Source of the DNA: Pyropia yezoensis
Taxonomy: Eukaryota > Rhodophyta > Bangiophyceae > Bangiales > Bangiaceae
DNA length: 64,000 nt
Direction: 5' to 3'
NCBI GenBank assembly: GCA_009829735.1
Contig: CM020620.1
Coordinates: forward strand, 25,146,020 to 25,210,019
This document shows, in pieces, positions 21,003 through 30,940 of this stretch (its first letter is position 1; the number at the start of each line of letters is the position of its first letter). The position numbers were made by a program, and so were the translations under genes. Below the pieces are notes generated by a model that made no database searches, was not told the DNA's origin, and saw only the letters and a list, made by a program, of their open reading frames with translations.

Positions 21003-24000
21003 GGGAGTCCGCCCACCTCGGGTAGGACACCCCAAGAACGTAAGCCCACGTCGGGTCATCGCGGTGCTGACGGATGAGAACTTCCAGGTGGCTGGACGGG
21101 TGCAACTTGCCCCCGGCTGCGCCTGTTGTGCCCGTATCGTACTTGATACCGGGTCAGGAGCCTCCTTGATACGCAAGTCGCTATTACCAAAGGAGGTGAA
21201 GCTCCAACGCTGGAGGTCCAAAGCTGACCATATGATGGACATCAATGGTGGGGTACTTCCCATCGTTGGTGCCGGGACCCTGCCAACTAGGTTGGGGACC
21301 CATGAGGTCGACGTGACCTATGGTGTAGTTGAGAATATATCGGTACCCCTGCTTCTGGGTACCCCTTATGTTGTTACACAAGTGCCTTTGATTTGTGGCC
21401 CTGAGTACTGGGTCAAGTTGATGAATGGGGAGACTATCCCCATCCTTGGTAAGGGAAAGTCTGTGGCTCCTGTGACAGTTTCACAGTCGAAGCCTGTTTG
21501 CTCTGTGAGGGAAGGGTTTACTGCTACCCTGCGTCTAGCCCGTAAAGTCACGTTGCCCCCCAACTCGGTGGCGCACGTTGACGTTGTAACTGATTATACG
21601 GGGAACGGGTTGGTGCACCCTCACCCCCGTCTTGCTCGCAAGCACCAAGTGCATGTTGCCCTTGGCACGATGGACTCCAAAGCCGGAGTCCCGTGGAGGA
21701 TACAGGTGATGAACCTGAGCTCGTCGCCCCAGTACTTCAAGTCGGGAGCCAAGTTCGGCTATATCGACCAACACGAGGGACCGGTAGTAGCGGTCACCCT
21801 CAACGCGGGCTCAAGTAGCGACCCGAAGTCCGGAAAGGAGAAGCATCAAGCCAAGTCGGCCGCCTCTCCTCGGCCCCATGTGAACATGGAGGGTGTCCCC
21901 CCCAGGTTGAGGGTTCAAGTTGAACGCCTCTTGGACCAATATCACAAGTTGTGGGATGGTCAATTGGGACTCATGAGAGCCACCCAACACCGGATCGAGT
22001 TGAAGCCCGGTGCACCCCCTATACGCCAACAACCGTATAGGGGAGGACCTCGTTCAAGGGCCCTCGTTAATGAGCAAGTTGCTCGCATGGAGGCCCTCGA
22101 TGTGATCGAGGCCAGCAACGCCGAGTGGGCGAGTCCGGTGGTTATCGTCCCCAAAGTTGATGGGACCCCCCGGTTTTGTATCGACTACCGTAAGCTCAAC
22201 GAGAGCACGGTGAAGGACAGTTATCCCCTACCTAGGATGGACGACTGTCTGGACTCTCTGGGGGAGGCAAACGTGTTCTCTACCCTGGACTGTAACGCGG
22301 GGTACTGGCAAATTCCCATTGCCCCGGAGGACAGGCATAAAACTACCTTAACCTGTCACTGTGGTACCTACCAGTGCAAGCGCCTACCGTTTGGTCTGTG
22401 TAACGCGCCGGCAACTTTCCAGCGCGCTATGGACATGATTCTGGCCGGAGTACGGTGGCAGATCTGTCTTGTGTACCTAGACAATATCATTGTGTTCTCC
22501 CGAAGTCCGGAGGAACACATTGGCCATCTTGGCCAGGTGTTCAAGCTACTTGCTGACGCCGGTGTGTCACTGAAGGCGAGTAAGTGCCACCTCTTCACTC
22601 AAGAGGTGGAGTACTTGGGACATGTTGTCCGTCCGGGGCGTCTCAGTGTCAAAGAGAAGAACTTGAGGGCCATTCGTAAGGCTCAGTACCCCCGGACCCA
22701 GACCCAGAAGAGGAGCTTCCTCGGGATGTGTAACGTGTACCGACGTTTCATCAAGGGCTTCGCCAAGGTGGCGAAGCCATTGAATGAGCTAGTTAGCTCA
22801 ACGCTACCGAAGAACCTGCCTCCCCCAAGTCGGGTGGAGCAGGAATCCTTTGAGACTCTTCGGGACCTTCTGCTGAAGCCCCCTGTCCTGGCTATTCCCA
22901 GGTTGGGAGGCCACTACATCCTGGATGTGGACGCCAGCTACGACCAAATTGGTTGTGTGTTGCTTCAGCAGCAGCCGGACAAGGAGTACTTGCCGGTGGG
23001 ATACTTCAGTAAGGGGCTGAACTCGGCCGAGAAGAACTACGGAGTCACCGAGTTGGAAGGACTCGCAGTGGTGTGGGCGGTGACGTCACTTTGTCACCAC
23101 CTAGAGGGTGAGAAGTTCCTCATCCGCTGTGACCACCGCGCGTTGCAGTTCATCTTTAAGACGGACTGTACGAACACTCGTCTCAATCGGTGGAGGGTGC
23201 GACTGGCACCCTTCAACTTTGACATTGAGTACCGACCTGGCAGGCAACATGCCCTTGCCGACGGCCTCTCTCGGGTACCTACCGAGGGGCTGGACACTAA
23301 CCCAGTCGATGAGGACATCCCCATCGTGGGGGTAGTCACGCGCTCGGGTCAGGCGTTGAACCCCGAGGCGCCAGGGAACAAGAAGTACTTGCCCCTGTCC
23401 CTGGACGAGGTGGTGAAGGCCCAGGCCGAGGATCCCTTCTGCAAGTCGCAGAGGGATACACTGGATACAGTGGTGGAGACGCGTTTCTTTCTGGGAGACG
23501 ATGGCCTCCTCATGAGGAGGGGGGTATTCCAAGGGGCTGAACAACTTGTCGTCCCCGCATCCCTCAAGGACAGTATCCTTGAGAGGGAGCACAACGCTCC
23601 CATGGGTGGACACCTGGGGTCTAGTAAACTGTACCAGACCCTGAGGACCAGGTACTACTGGCCGTCCATGGTGGTGGACATCTACAGTTAGGTGGCTGCC
23701 TGCACAAGTTGTGCACAGAACCGTCTGATGGAACGGCGGCCTAGTACGGCTATGCTATTGTTCCCGGCCAAGGAGCCCTTCGCCGCGTTGGCGATGGACA
23801 TCCTTGGGCCACTGCCAGTAACCGAGGAGGGCAACCAGTACCTCCTGGTCATCTGTGACCGCTTCACGAAACTTACGCGAGCGATCCCACTGGCAGAGAT
23901 CACGGCCATGTCGGTCGTGTCAGCCTTCCTAGATCACTGGGTTGCCGCGTATGGCATCCCGGATAGTACACTATCGGACAATGGACCGCAATTTGCGTCT

Positions 24001-24888
24001 GTACTGTTTCAGGGAGTGCTGGATATCTTGGGGGTTAAGGCAAACTATGCCACCCCCTACCACCCACAAACTAATGGGCAGGTGGAGCGCTTCAACAAAA
24101 CTATTGTTAGGCAGCTGCGCCACTATGTGAGTGAGCACGTGAAGACGTGGGACCAATACATTTCTATTCTTACTACCGCCTACAATTCGCAGGTTCACTC
24201 ATCTACCGGGGAAGTACCCCGCGCTTTTGTGACCCCCCGTCGTGTGCGGTCTATTGCCGTGCGGCGGTCGCTCCCAACTAGGGAGGATGGTGGCAGTACG
24301 CCTACTCCTACTGAGAGTAAGGCGGAGTTCGCTGCTAGGCTTGAAAACCTCATCCCTAAAGTCAGGGCTGAGATGGACAAAGCACAAAAGCGCTACGAGC
24401 GTACCTTTGACAAAACGGTGCGCAATGCTAAGCACGTCCCCGAGCAGGGTGACTGGGTGCTGGTACACTCGCACACCCCAACTGGGGGTAAGGTGGTATT
24501 CCAGACGAAGGGGCCGTACCAGGTCCTTCGTACTGATGGGCGGCGCTTCACCATCGAAAGTGACGATGGGGTCCGCACAGTGAACGGACAGGACGTGGTC
24601 AAAGTTGCACCACCGCCTGCAGGCGACCCAGCATGGGCGCGTGCTTTGGAAGCGTGGCGCCTCCCCCCACTGCCTGCGGCCAAACAGGGCCCGCAGGAGT
24701 ACGTGTTTGATACGTTCATCGACCACGGATGGGATGAAGACACTGACCGCCTCATGTTGAGGGTGCGTTGGTTCGGCTACAAAGCCAAGGACGATACGTG
24801 GGAGTATGTGGAGGACCTTCCCGCTGAGAAGGTCCGGGCGTACTGTGCCCGGAATGAGATAGACCCTAACAGCCCTCCCTCAACGTGA
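20905..24888 (+). pseudogene. pol: Pol of element A: protease, RT, RNase H, integrase, chromodomain; one nonsense codon
   Basis: Counting from the ATG at 20905: protease DTGSG at residue 81; RT with FCIDYRKLNES, STLDCNAGYWQIP and the box YLDN at 524-527, where the family has YxDD; RNase H first Asp (LDVDAS) at 676. In the integrase, the first zinc-finger His precede and CxxC follows a TAG at 23689-23691. The core Asp965, Asp1025 and Glu1061 fit D,D-35-E. A C-terminal chromodomain (FDTFIDHGWDED, then LRVRWFGYKAKDDTWE) marks the chromovirus clade and would steer integration to chromatin. Both RT and full-length integrase should be inactive in this copy. Confidence 0.92.
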
Positions 24889-24993
24889 GGGAAGGCCGAG
24901 CAACAAGAGAGGGCTTCAAGTCTAAGTGGTACGCAGAGTGGCTTTTAACTACAGCCCTAACCCTCACACTCTCACAACAAAGGCAGCTGCCAA

Positions 24994-26937
24994 CTAGGCA
25001 CGCATGCTAGACTCTCCCACTCCACGGCCCTCGCCCTCACGTGGAGGCGAGCGGCGAGACCCACGCCGATAACGGTCTCCACTCGTTGGAAGGGGCGGCG
25101 GCTCCAAGTCGGAACCGTCGCGCCCTTCACGGTCGCGCAAGTGGCGCCGACCGTGGCTACTCTTCTGCCTGGTCTTGCGCGCAAGTTTGCGACGCAGACG
25201 CTGGACAGACTCCGTCTCCGACGGGGTAGAGGACTCCGAAGCAGAGTAAGACAACTCGTCTTCCGACACGGAGGGAGAGCGCCGCGAGTGTCGGCGACGA
25301 CGGCGAGGAGGCGAGTATGCCCGGCTCGCGCGACGTTTGCCACGCCCAAGTGGGGCTGGCTGGGGCTTAATAGCCCCAATGCGAGCCAACTCGGCTGTCA
25401 TAAACTCCGCCACCGACTCGCAACTCGCGGTCGCCACTGCAGTACGAACGCGCTCCTCAAGTTGAGGAGTCTCGGAACTTTGGAGGGTTGCGGTCGACGC
25501 GGCCAACCAGGAAATGGTGCGCTCCAACGTGGTGATCATCATCTCTGAGGTTAGAGGCGTGGGCGGTAACACCAACTTGGGGTATACCGTCAGGAGGGTG
25601 GCGCCCAAGTTGGGGGACACGGGGGTGGATGACTCCACGGCCACGCTGATCGGGATGTTCCCGTGGGGCTGGAAAGGAACAGGAGGAAGCGGAGGGGCAC
25701 GCCGAGGTGGCGGTACCCGGGTATAACTGCGACCCCGACTTGGGGCCCCCGCAGTAGGTTGAGTCATATGGTCATCATATGAGGGCACAGCCATAACTAT
25801 GGGCTTGTCCGGGGGTGGCGCAGTGTGGCGATCCACCCCCGGGGCATACGGGTAGTCCCCGATGCCCAACCCCTCTCGTAGGACCACACGGCCGTCGTGA
25901 AGTTCACGAGCGACCCACACGAACTGGCGAAGTGCGCCATCGTCCTTGGGCCCACGAGTGGGGCGGCGCAACATGTGCTCAATGCTCTCCCACTCGATGA
26001 ACTTATGGAGCCGGTGCATCTCCTCAAGTAGAGTGAGTTGTCCTGATGAGCACCCCTCAGCAACTAGCTGAGGGGTGAGCTGTTCCAAACCTTGGATGAG
26101 CCGGAGGGGGAGATGCCAGAGCATCCCCCGCCGCTGAACACAAGACACCCAGGTCGACATGACCTCGAGGAGCCACTGGGTGGCCAACATGGCCCACACC
26201 AGGTGATCAGGGCCAGCCGTCAACATGACGGAGCCGAAGTGGTCAAGCAACCGTGGCAGCAACGCCGGGAACCCGTAGGGGACCTCAACTTGAGGCCACC
26301 ACTCGGGCTTCTTCGGATAGTACTGCTCCTTGCTGGCAGCAGACTGTTGAGGAAACTCAAGTTGAGCCGAGGTCACCAAGTAGGGACCTCGCCGGAAGTC
26401 TTTCTCCATCCGCACATCAAAGTGATGAGTGTGCGGATCGGCCTCGTGGAGGTACGGAGGGCGAGTTGCCACCGCGTCCCAAGTAATGGTCGGCAAGTCG
26501 CCGGGACCCGGAATAGTTCCCCCGCGGTCCACCATGGCCTTGGCCCGCTGTATGTCTTCGACCTCCTCGTCGTCCAGGAAGGCAAACTGGTCCGTCCTGA
26601 AGCCGGCAGGGAACCCGACCCTACGGGGATACTTCTCCCGTAGGCGGTCCCATACCCGACCCATCGCTGCGCCAAGTCGGCCACAGCGAAGAACAGTCAA
26701 CCCCTCTTCATAGAGAGGCCAAGCGGGGTAAAACCACCGCCCCAAGGCCTCACGCGGGACAACTTGTCCCGCCTCCGGGGGAGACCCCGCCGTCAACCCA
26801 AAGCCGGGTGACGCGGGAGTCCCATCCCACGGAGCAATCGCGGAGCCCCCGCCGGAAGTCCCGGCGGGTGCTGCACCGTAGGTGGTGTCCTCCATACGCT
26901 CATCTAGAGAGTCCGTCTCCACTCCCGGGGTCGCCAT
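24994..26937 (-). CDS. Antisense accessory ORF of element A (family shared with element B)
   Basis: 647 residues from ATG at 26937, reading opposite to gag-pol and ending 106 bp from the pol stop; the frame is open 57 codons further without ATG. Layout: acidic and Gly/Pro-rich N-terminus; a folded-looking core around residues 60-370 (REALGRWFYPAWPLYEEGL; PYLVTSAQLEF; YYPKKPEWWPQVEVPYGFP; WAMLATQWLLEVMSTW; FIEWESIEHMLRRP); a Pro-rich linker; a predicted helix; and an Arg/Ser-rich C-tail resembling SR or nucleic-acid binding tails. Element B has a related ORF of nearly equal length at the same place and orientation. It matches no retroelement protein I recognise. Function unknown; antisense ORFs are known in some plant Ty3 elements. 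Confidence 0.75.
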   Translation of the reverse strand: MATPGVETDSLDERMEDTTYGAAPAGTSGGGSAIAPWDGTPASPGFGLTAGSPPEAGQVVPREALGRWFYPAWPLYEEGLTVLRCGRLGAAMGRVWDRLREKYPRRVGFPAGFRTDQFAFLDDEEVEDIQRAKAMVDRGGTIPGPGDLPTITWDAVATRPPYLHEADPHTHHFDVRMEKDFRRGPYLVTSAQLEFPQQSAASKEQYYPKKPEWWPQVEVPYGFPALLPRLLDHFGSVMLTAGPDHLVWAMLATQWLLEVMSTWVSCVQRRGMLWHLPLRLIQGLEQLTPQLVAEGCSSGQLTLLEEMHRLHKFIEWESIEHMLRRPTRGPKDDGALRQFVWVARELHDGRVVLREGLGIGDYPYAPGVDRHTAPPPDKPIVMAVPSYDDHMTQPTAGAPSRGRSYTRVPPPRRAPPLPPVPFQPHGNIPISVAVESSTPVSPNLGATLLTVYPKLVLPPTPLTSEMMITTLERTISWLAASTATLQSSETPQLEERVRTAVATASCESVAEFMTAELARIGAIKPQPAPLGRGKRRASRAYSPPRRRRRHSRRSPSVSEDELSYSASESSTPSETESVQRLRRKLARKTRQKSSHGRRHLRDREGRDGSDLEPPPLPTSGDRYRRGSRRSPPREGEGRGVGESSMRA

Positions 26938-27258
26938 GGCTTTCCCCAAGTTGGGGAGAGACGCTCTGGCTATCGCGGCACGAGACCCGCCTCGAGTTGA
27001 GGGGGACTCGGATCGTGGGTATACGGGTGGCCTCCCCAGCGTGGGGCGGCCCAGTGGAAGGTGAAGGGGAGGTGGTGGTGATGGTGAAGTGTGAACTGAG
27101 GAGAGCAAGCTGCCGAGTGGGCAAGCTTGAGGAGAGGGCCGGTCAACGAGACCGCCTCCACATCCGTGTTACGTACTCGATGGGGGACAGCAAGTCGCGC
27201 CCCCAACGCCGAGACGTGCGTTTACACACTCCCTCACAGGGCCGACCGGGTCGGTCGG
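26938..27258. other. Leader of the antisense ORF, between it and the LTR
   Basis: About 320 bp without its own gene. The antisense frame remains open over its left half. A promoter for the antisense gene would have to lie here or in the LTR read backwards. Confidence 0.4.
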
Positions 27259-27275
27259 AACTGAGGAGAGGGGAG
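27259..27275 (+). other. Polypurine tract of element A
   Basis: AACTGAGGAGAGGGGAG directly abuts the TG of the 3' LTR, the normal position of the plus-strand primer. Confidence 0.8.
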
Positions 27276-27744
27276 TGTGGCAGTATTGACCCCCAGGTAG
27301 GGGGGCAACACGTGCCATGCAAGGGGCGGCAGGCCACTAGCCTGATCCGTTCCTCCCCCTGCATTTGGGTCCATATTCCCTCAGTTTGGGATAGTTAGCT
27401 TAGTAGTAAATCCAACTTGGATTTGAGGGTTTTCTGCATTTATCGTCTTGAATTTTCGTGTGGCCCGGTGGGCAGGTGCTGGGGTGGGAGATTCTGAGTG
27501 GCGAGATTCTGAGTGGACCCTGGGGGGATAAGGGGAGGGACAGCGGGGCTTGGCCCTGCGTCCCCGTCCCGACCAAGAAACTGTTGGACCACACACCATC
27601 CTCTTGTTTGTCCGTGGGGGGTTTGCCCCACAACAGGGACAGAGTGTGTGCGACTTGCACTTCTTCCGGTTCCCCCGACACGGGAGGCAGCGCTTGCACA
27701 CCGCCCCAACTTGGGTGCCGTGTGTGCATGTGGTTTTTTCCACA
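27276..27744 (+). repeat. 3' LTR of element A (469 bp)
   Basis: Full-length match to the element 1 LTR, TGTGG...CCACA ends, preceded by a polypurine tract. It is followed by GTCGC, which would be the target duplication if the hidden 5' LTR is preceded by the same five bases. Confidence 0.92.
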
Positions 27745-28989
27745 GTCGCTCTAGCACCAGCGAGACTAGTTCCTCCAGCTCTGAGGAGGGATATGACTGG
27801 GACGCATCTCCTGGTCCCACCCGGCGCAGGCTAGTCCAGTTTGACTTCCCTGCCCACCAAGTGGGGGATGCCACCCTGAACAAGGTCACGTATTGGGGTA
27901 ACTACCGGCTGGAAAACCAAGACCAAGGTTACACTCGGAAGATGGCCAAGAACATGGCATCCCTGAACTGGCGAATGCAGCCGAGCTTCGGGGGACATCC
28001 TAAGTTTTCCGGGAAGAGACCGGCGCTTATCTTTGCCTTCCTGCGCCGGTTTGTCAAGGCATGCAAATACAACGATGTGTGCGAGGGCAAGGCACTCTAC
28101 CTCCTGGTTAACTTCATGACCGGAGAAGCGGAACAGCGGTTCGCACAGGTTCTACCAGATTCTGCCGGACACATTGTCGGGCGTACCGTTGGGAGCTATC
28201 CGGAAGCAGTCAACTGGCTCCTGTCTAACTACGCTGACGCGGACTCCCTGCGCAAGGCAGTGGGCAGGTTGAACCGGGCAACCATGGAACGACAAGGGGC
28301 TCTAGAGGCCTTCGCCCGCCGTGCCCGGGAGATGAGCGAGGCTTGTGGCAACGTTTGACCTGAGGACAGGCTCAAGATGATCTTCTCGGAAGGGCTTCCT
28401 GAATACCTTCAAGTGGACGCGGAGAACTACAACCAGGAACATCAAAAACATACCTTCCAGCAGTTGATGGCCTACACCCAGGGCAAGTACCGGCAAGCTA
28501 AGGCCCTCCAAGCTCCCATGGTATCAACTCCCAAGCCGTTGTCGCGAGTTCGTCCCGGACCCGACAAGTATAAGGGAGGATAGCCCTGTACCGGCACTCG
28601 CAGTTGGCGAGGCCTCACCCGTGGGGTCAGGAGACAAGTGGAGCGGCTTCGTTTCTAAGGAGCAACCTTCCCTAGTCGCCCCCAAGCAGGTCAAGAACCA
28701 GCGGTTCCGGTCTTGTTGGCTGTGCCAGAAAGAGGACCACATGTCCTACCAGTGCCCGACCATTCCCAAGGACCTCCAGGAGAAGCTCAAGCGTCAAGGA
28801 CTGGTGTTTGCAAAAGCAGTCAACTGGGCTGACCGGCGAGCACCCTCCAAGATGGACAAGGCACAGGTACACGCAATCCGGGTGGCAACCTTGCAGAGCA
28901 TCACGGAGGCTCTGGCAAGGGAAGCTCCTACGGATTTTGACCTGGAGACCGAAACCTCTAAGGAGTCCTCGGACCCGGGAAACGAGTAG
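27745..28989 (+). pseudogene. gag: Gag of element B, truncated and frame-broken
   Basis: Enters in frame from the LTR junction with a Ser-rich segment, then capsid-like sequence (FSGKRPALIFAFLRRF, YPEAVNWLLSNYADAD). An in-frame TGA at 28356 and an in-frame TAG at 28581 interrupt it. After a frame change the nucleocapsid follows with a CCHC knuckle, CWLCQKEDHMSYQC, at about 28715-28760, ending at 28989. The N-terminus was separated by the insertion of element A. Confidence 0.82.
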
Positions 28990-29117
28990 GGCAGGCGCTC
29001 TCCCCAAGTGTCTTCCCGAATCTCCGACGGCAGGGTACTTCTACCCGTTCTTTCCTTGCGTGCCGGGAGAAAGGACGGCAGTTACCTGCTCAACTCGTAG
29101 CCGCCTGGACACCCTGT

Positions 29118-29830
29118 TTGTTCAAGGGGACCTTGCTTGTCCTGCGTAAGGAAAACCTCAAGATTAATGCTCGTATGCGTGTGGGGGATAGCCTCCCCCA
29201 AGCTGTTACTTCGGTGGTTGACACGGGAGCCGGACCAAGCGTCATCACTGAGAACCTGCTACCTCCGGGCTGGCGTCGACATGCCTGGAGAGCGCCTACC
29301 AGGACCCATATTGCAGACGCTTCGGGTCAAACCCTACGACCGCTTGGCCGTCTTCCTGTCGCCATCTATGTCAACAATGGACCAATGCTTTTTTCCTTTC
29401 TAGTAGTCAAGACTCTATCAGTCCCCCTCATCCTAGGCTGGGACTTCCAGAAGCAGCATGTCAAGAGTATCCTACCCGGAGAAGGAAAGGTGCAGTTCAA
29501 CCATGGGTTTGTGTCACCGGTGCTGGAGCATCTGGACGCCAAGGTTCGTGTAGTCAAGAACAAGAAGGAACGCATCCCACCCTCTACCTTGACTCTCTTC
29601 AAACCGGTGCTCCTACCTCCTCGTTCGGAGACCAAGGTTCAAGTAACCACCCGGACTACGGGTCAATGCCTGATCAACGGACGTAAGGAATTTCTGGCGA
29701 AACACCGGTTATACTTGGCCCACGGACATCACAAGAAGGTGGAAAGGCACACCCCATTCTCGGTGCTAATCGTCAACGTGAGCCGGAAGCCGATAACCCT
29801 CGCCAAGGGCACTCGAGTTGGCGCAAGAGC
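29118..29830 (+). pseudogene. pol: Aspartic protease region of element B pol
   Basis: Open frame with VVDTGAGPSVI (catalytic Asp codon 29220-29222), AIYVNNGPMLF and the LILGWDF strand typical of retropepsins. No ATG at the start; it is presumably expressed as part of a Gag-Pol fusion. A frameshift near 29820 separates it from the RT frame. Confidence 0.8.
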
Positions 29831-30940
29831 CTTACCGGGGGTCTGCCCGTGCCATGAGCAGGGAGGACGTCTTGAACCTGCAACAAGAACTGGCATCCAG
29901 CCTAACGGCCTTAGACGTACCTCCGGAACAAGGGCAGGCTGGCAGCGTCACCCCGAAGCCCGATCAAGCACCACCCGGGATGCCGAAGGTCAAACAAGAA
30001 AATGTTCCTCCCGACTTGAAGGAGGCACTGGAGAGGCTTCTCCAGGAATATCGGCACCTGTGGTCTGGAGAGCTGGGCAAGATGGACGCCACTCTACACC
30101 GGATTCAACTCAAGCCAGATGCCAAGCCAGTACACCTGCAACCATACCGGGCTGGACCTCATCGCCGGGATGAGATTGAGAAGCAGGCTAACAAGATGCT
30201 CAAGATGGATGTCATCGAGCCGTCTGATGGCGAGTGGGCCTTCCCGGTGGTAGTTGTCCCGAAACCTGGCGGTCACTTCCGTTTCTGCGTTGACTACAGG
30301 CGCCTGAACGAGATGACGGTCAAGGATGTATACCCGATACCCCGGATGGACGATTGCATCGACTTTCTTGGTGATGCCACCCTCTTCTCAACGCTGGATT
30401 GTAATGCCAGTTACTGGCAGATCCCTCTGGCTGACGAGGACAAGGACAAGACCACCTTCACGTGCCACCTGGGACTATTCCGGTGCAAGCGTCTTCCCTT
30501 TGGTCTCACCAATGCTCCGGCGACCTTCCAGAGAGCCATCGACATCATCCTGTCGGGGCTAAGGTGGAGAACATGTTTGGTCTACCTGGACGATATTATC
30601 GTTTTCTCCAAGACTCCGGCGGAACACCTGGAGCACCTTCGAGAGGTCCTGGCGCTCCTGTCTAAGGCTGGAGTTACCCTGAAGGCCGAGAAGTGCCACC
30701 TGTTTGAGACTGTAGTGGAGTACCTGGGGCACGTGCTGAGTCCGGGGGAGCTCCGGGTCCACGAGAAAAACATCAAAGCCCTCCGGCATGCACGGCAACC
30801 TAAGACCCAGACGGCACTCAAGAGCTTTCTGTGTATGTGCAACGTCTACCGCCGGTTCGTACGGGACTATGCCCTGATTGCCCGGCCATTGACCAAGCTC
30901 ACCAGCAAAAAGCTCCCCGCACAACTCCCGGTGTTCGACG
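29818..30940 (+). pseudogene. pol: Reverse transcriptase region of element B pol
   Basis: Contains FCVDYRRLNEM, STLDCNASYWQIP, LPFGLTNAPATFQR and an intact YLDD box (30583-30594), then thumb and connection sequence. The frame shifts near 30930-30950 into the RNase H frame. Confidence 0.88.

Larger units (their letters stand above)
19303..27744 (+). mobile_element. Ty3/gypsy chromovirus, element A (5' end in the gap)
   Basis: Order on the plus strand: gag, protease, RT, RNase H, integrase, chromodomain, an antisense ORF, polypurine tract, 3' LTR. It shares sequence closely with element 1 in inverted orientation. Its right LTR edge at 27744 is followed at once by in-frame gag of element B, so A is inserted in B. 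Confidence 0.93.
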
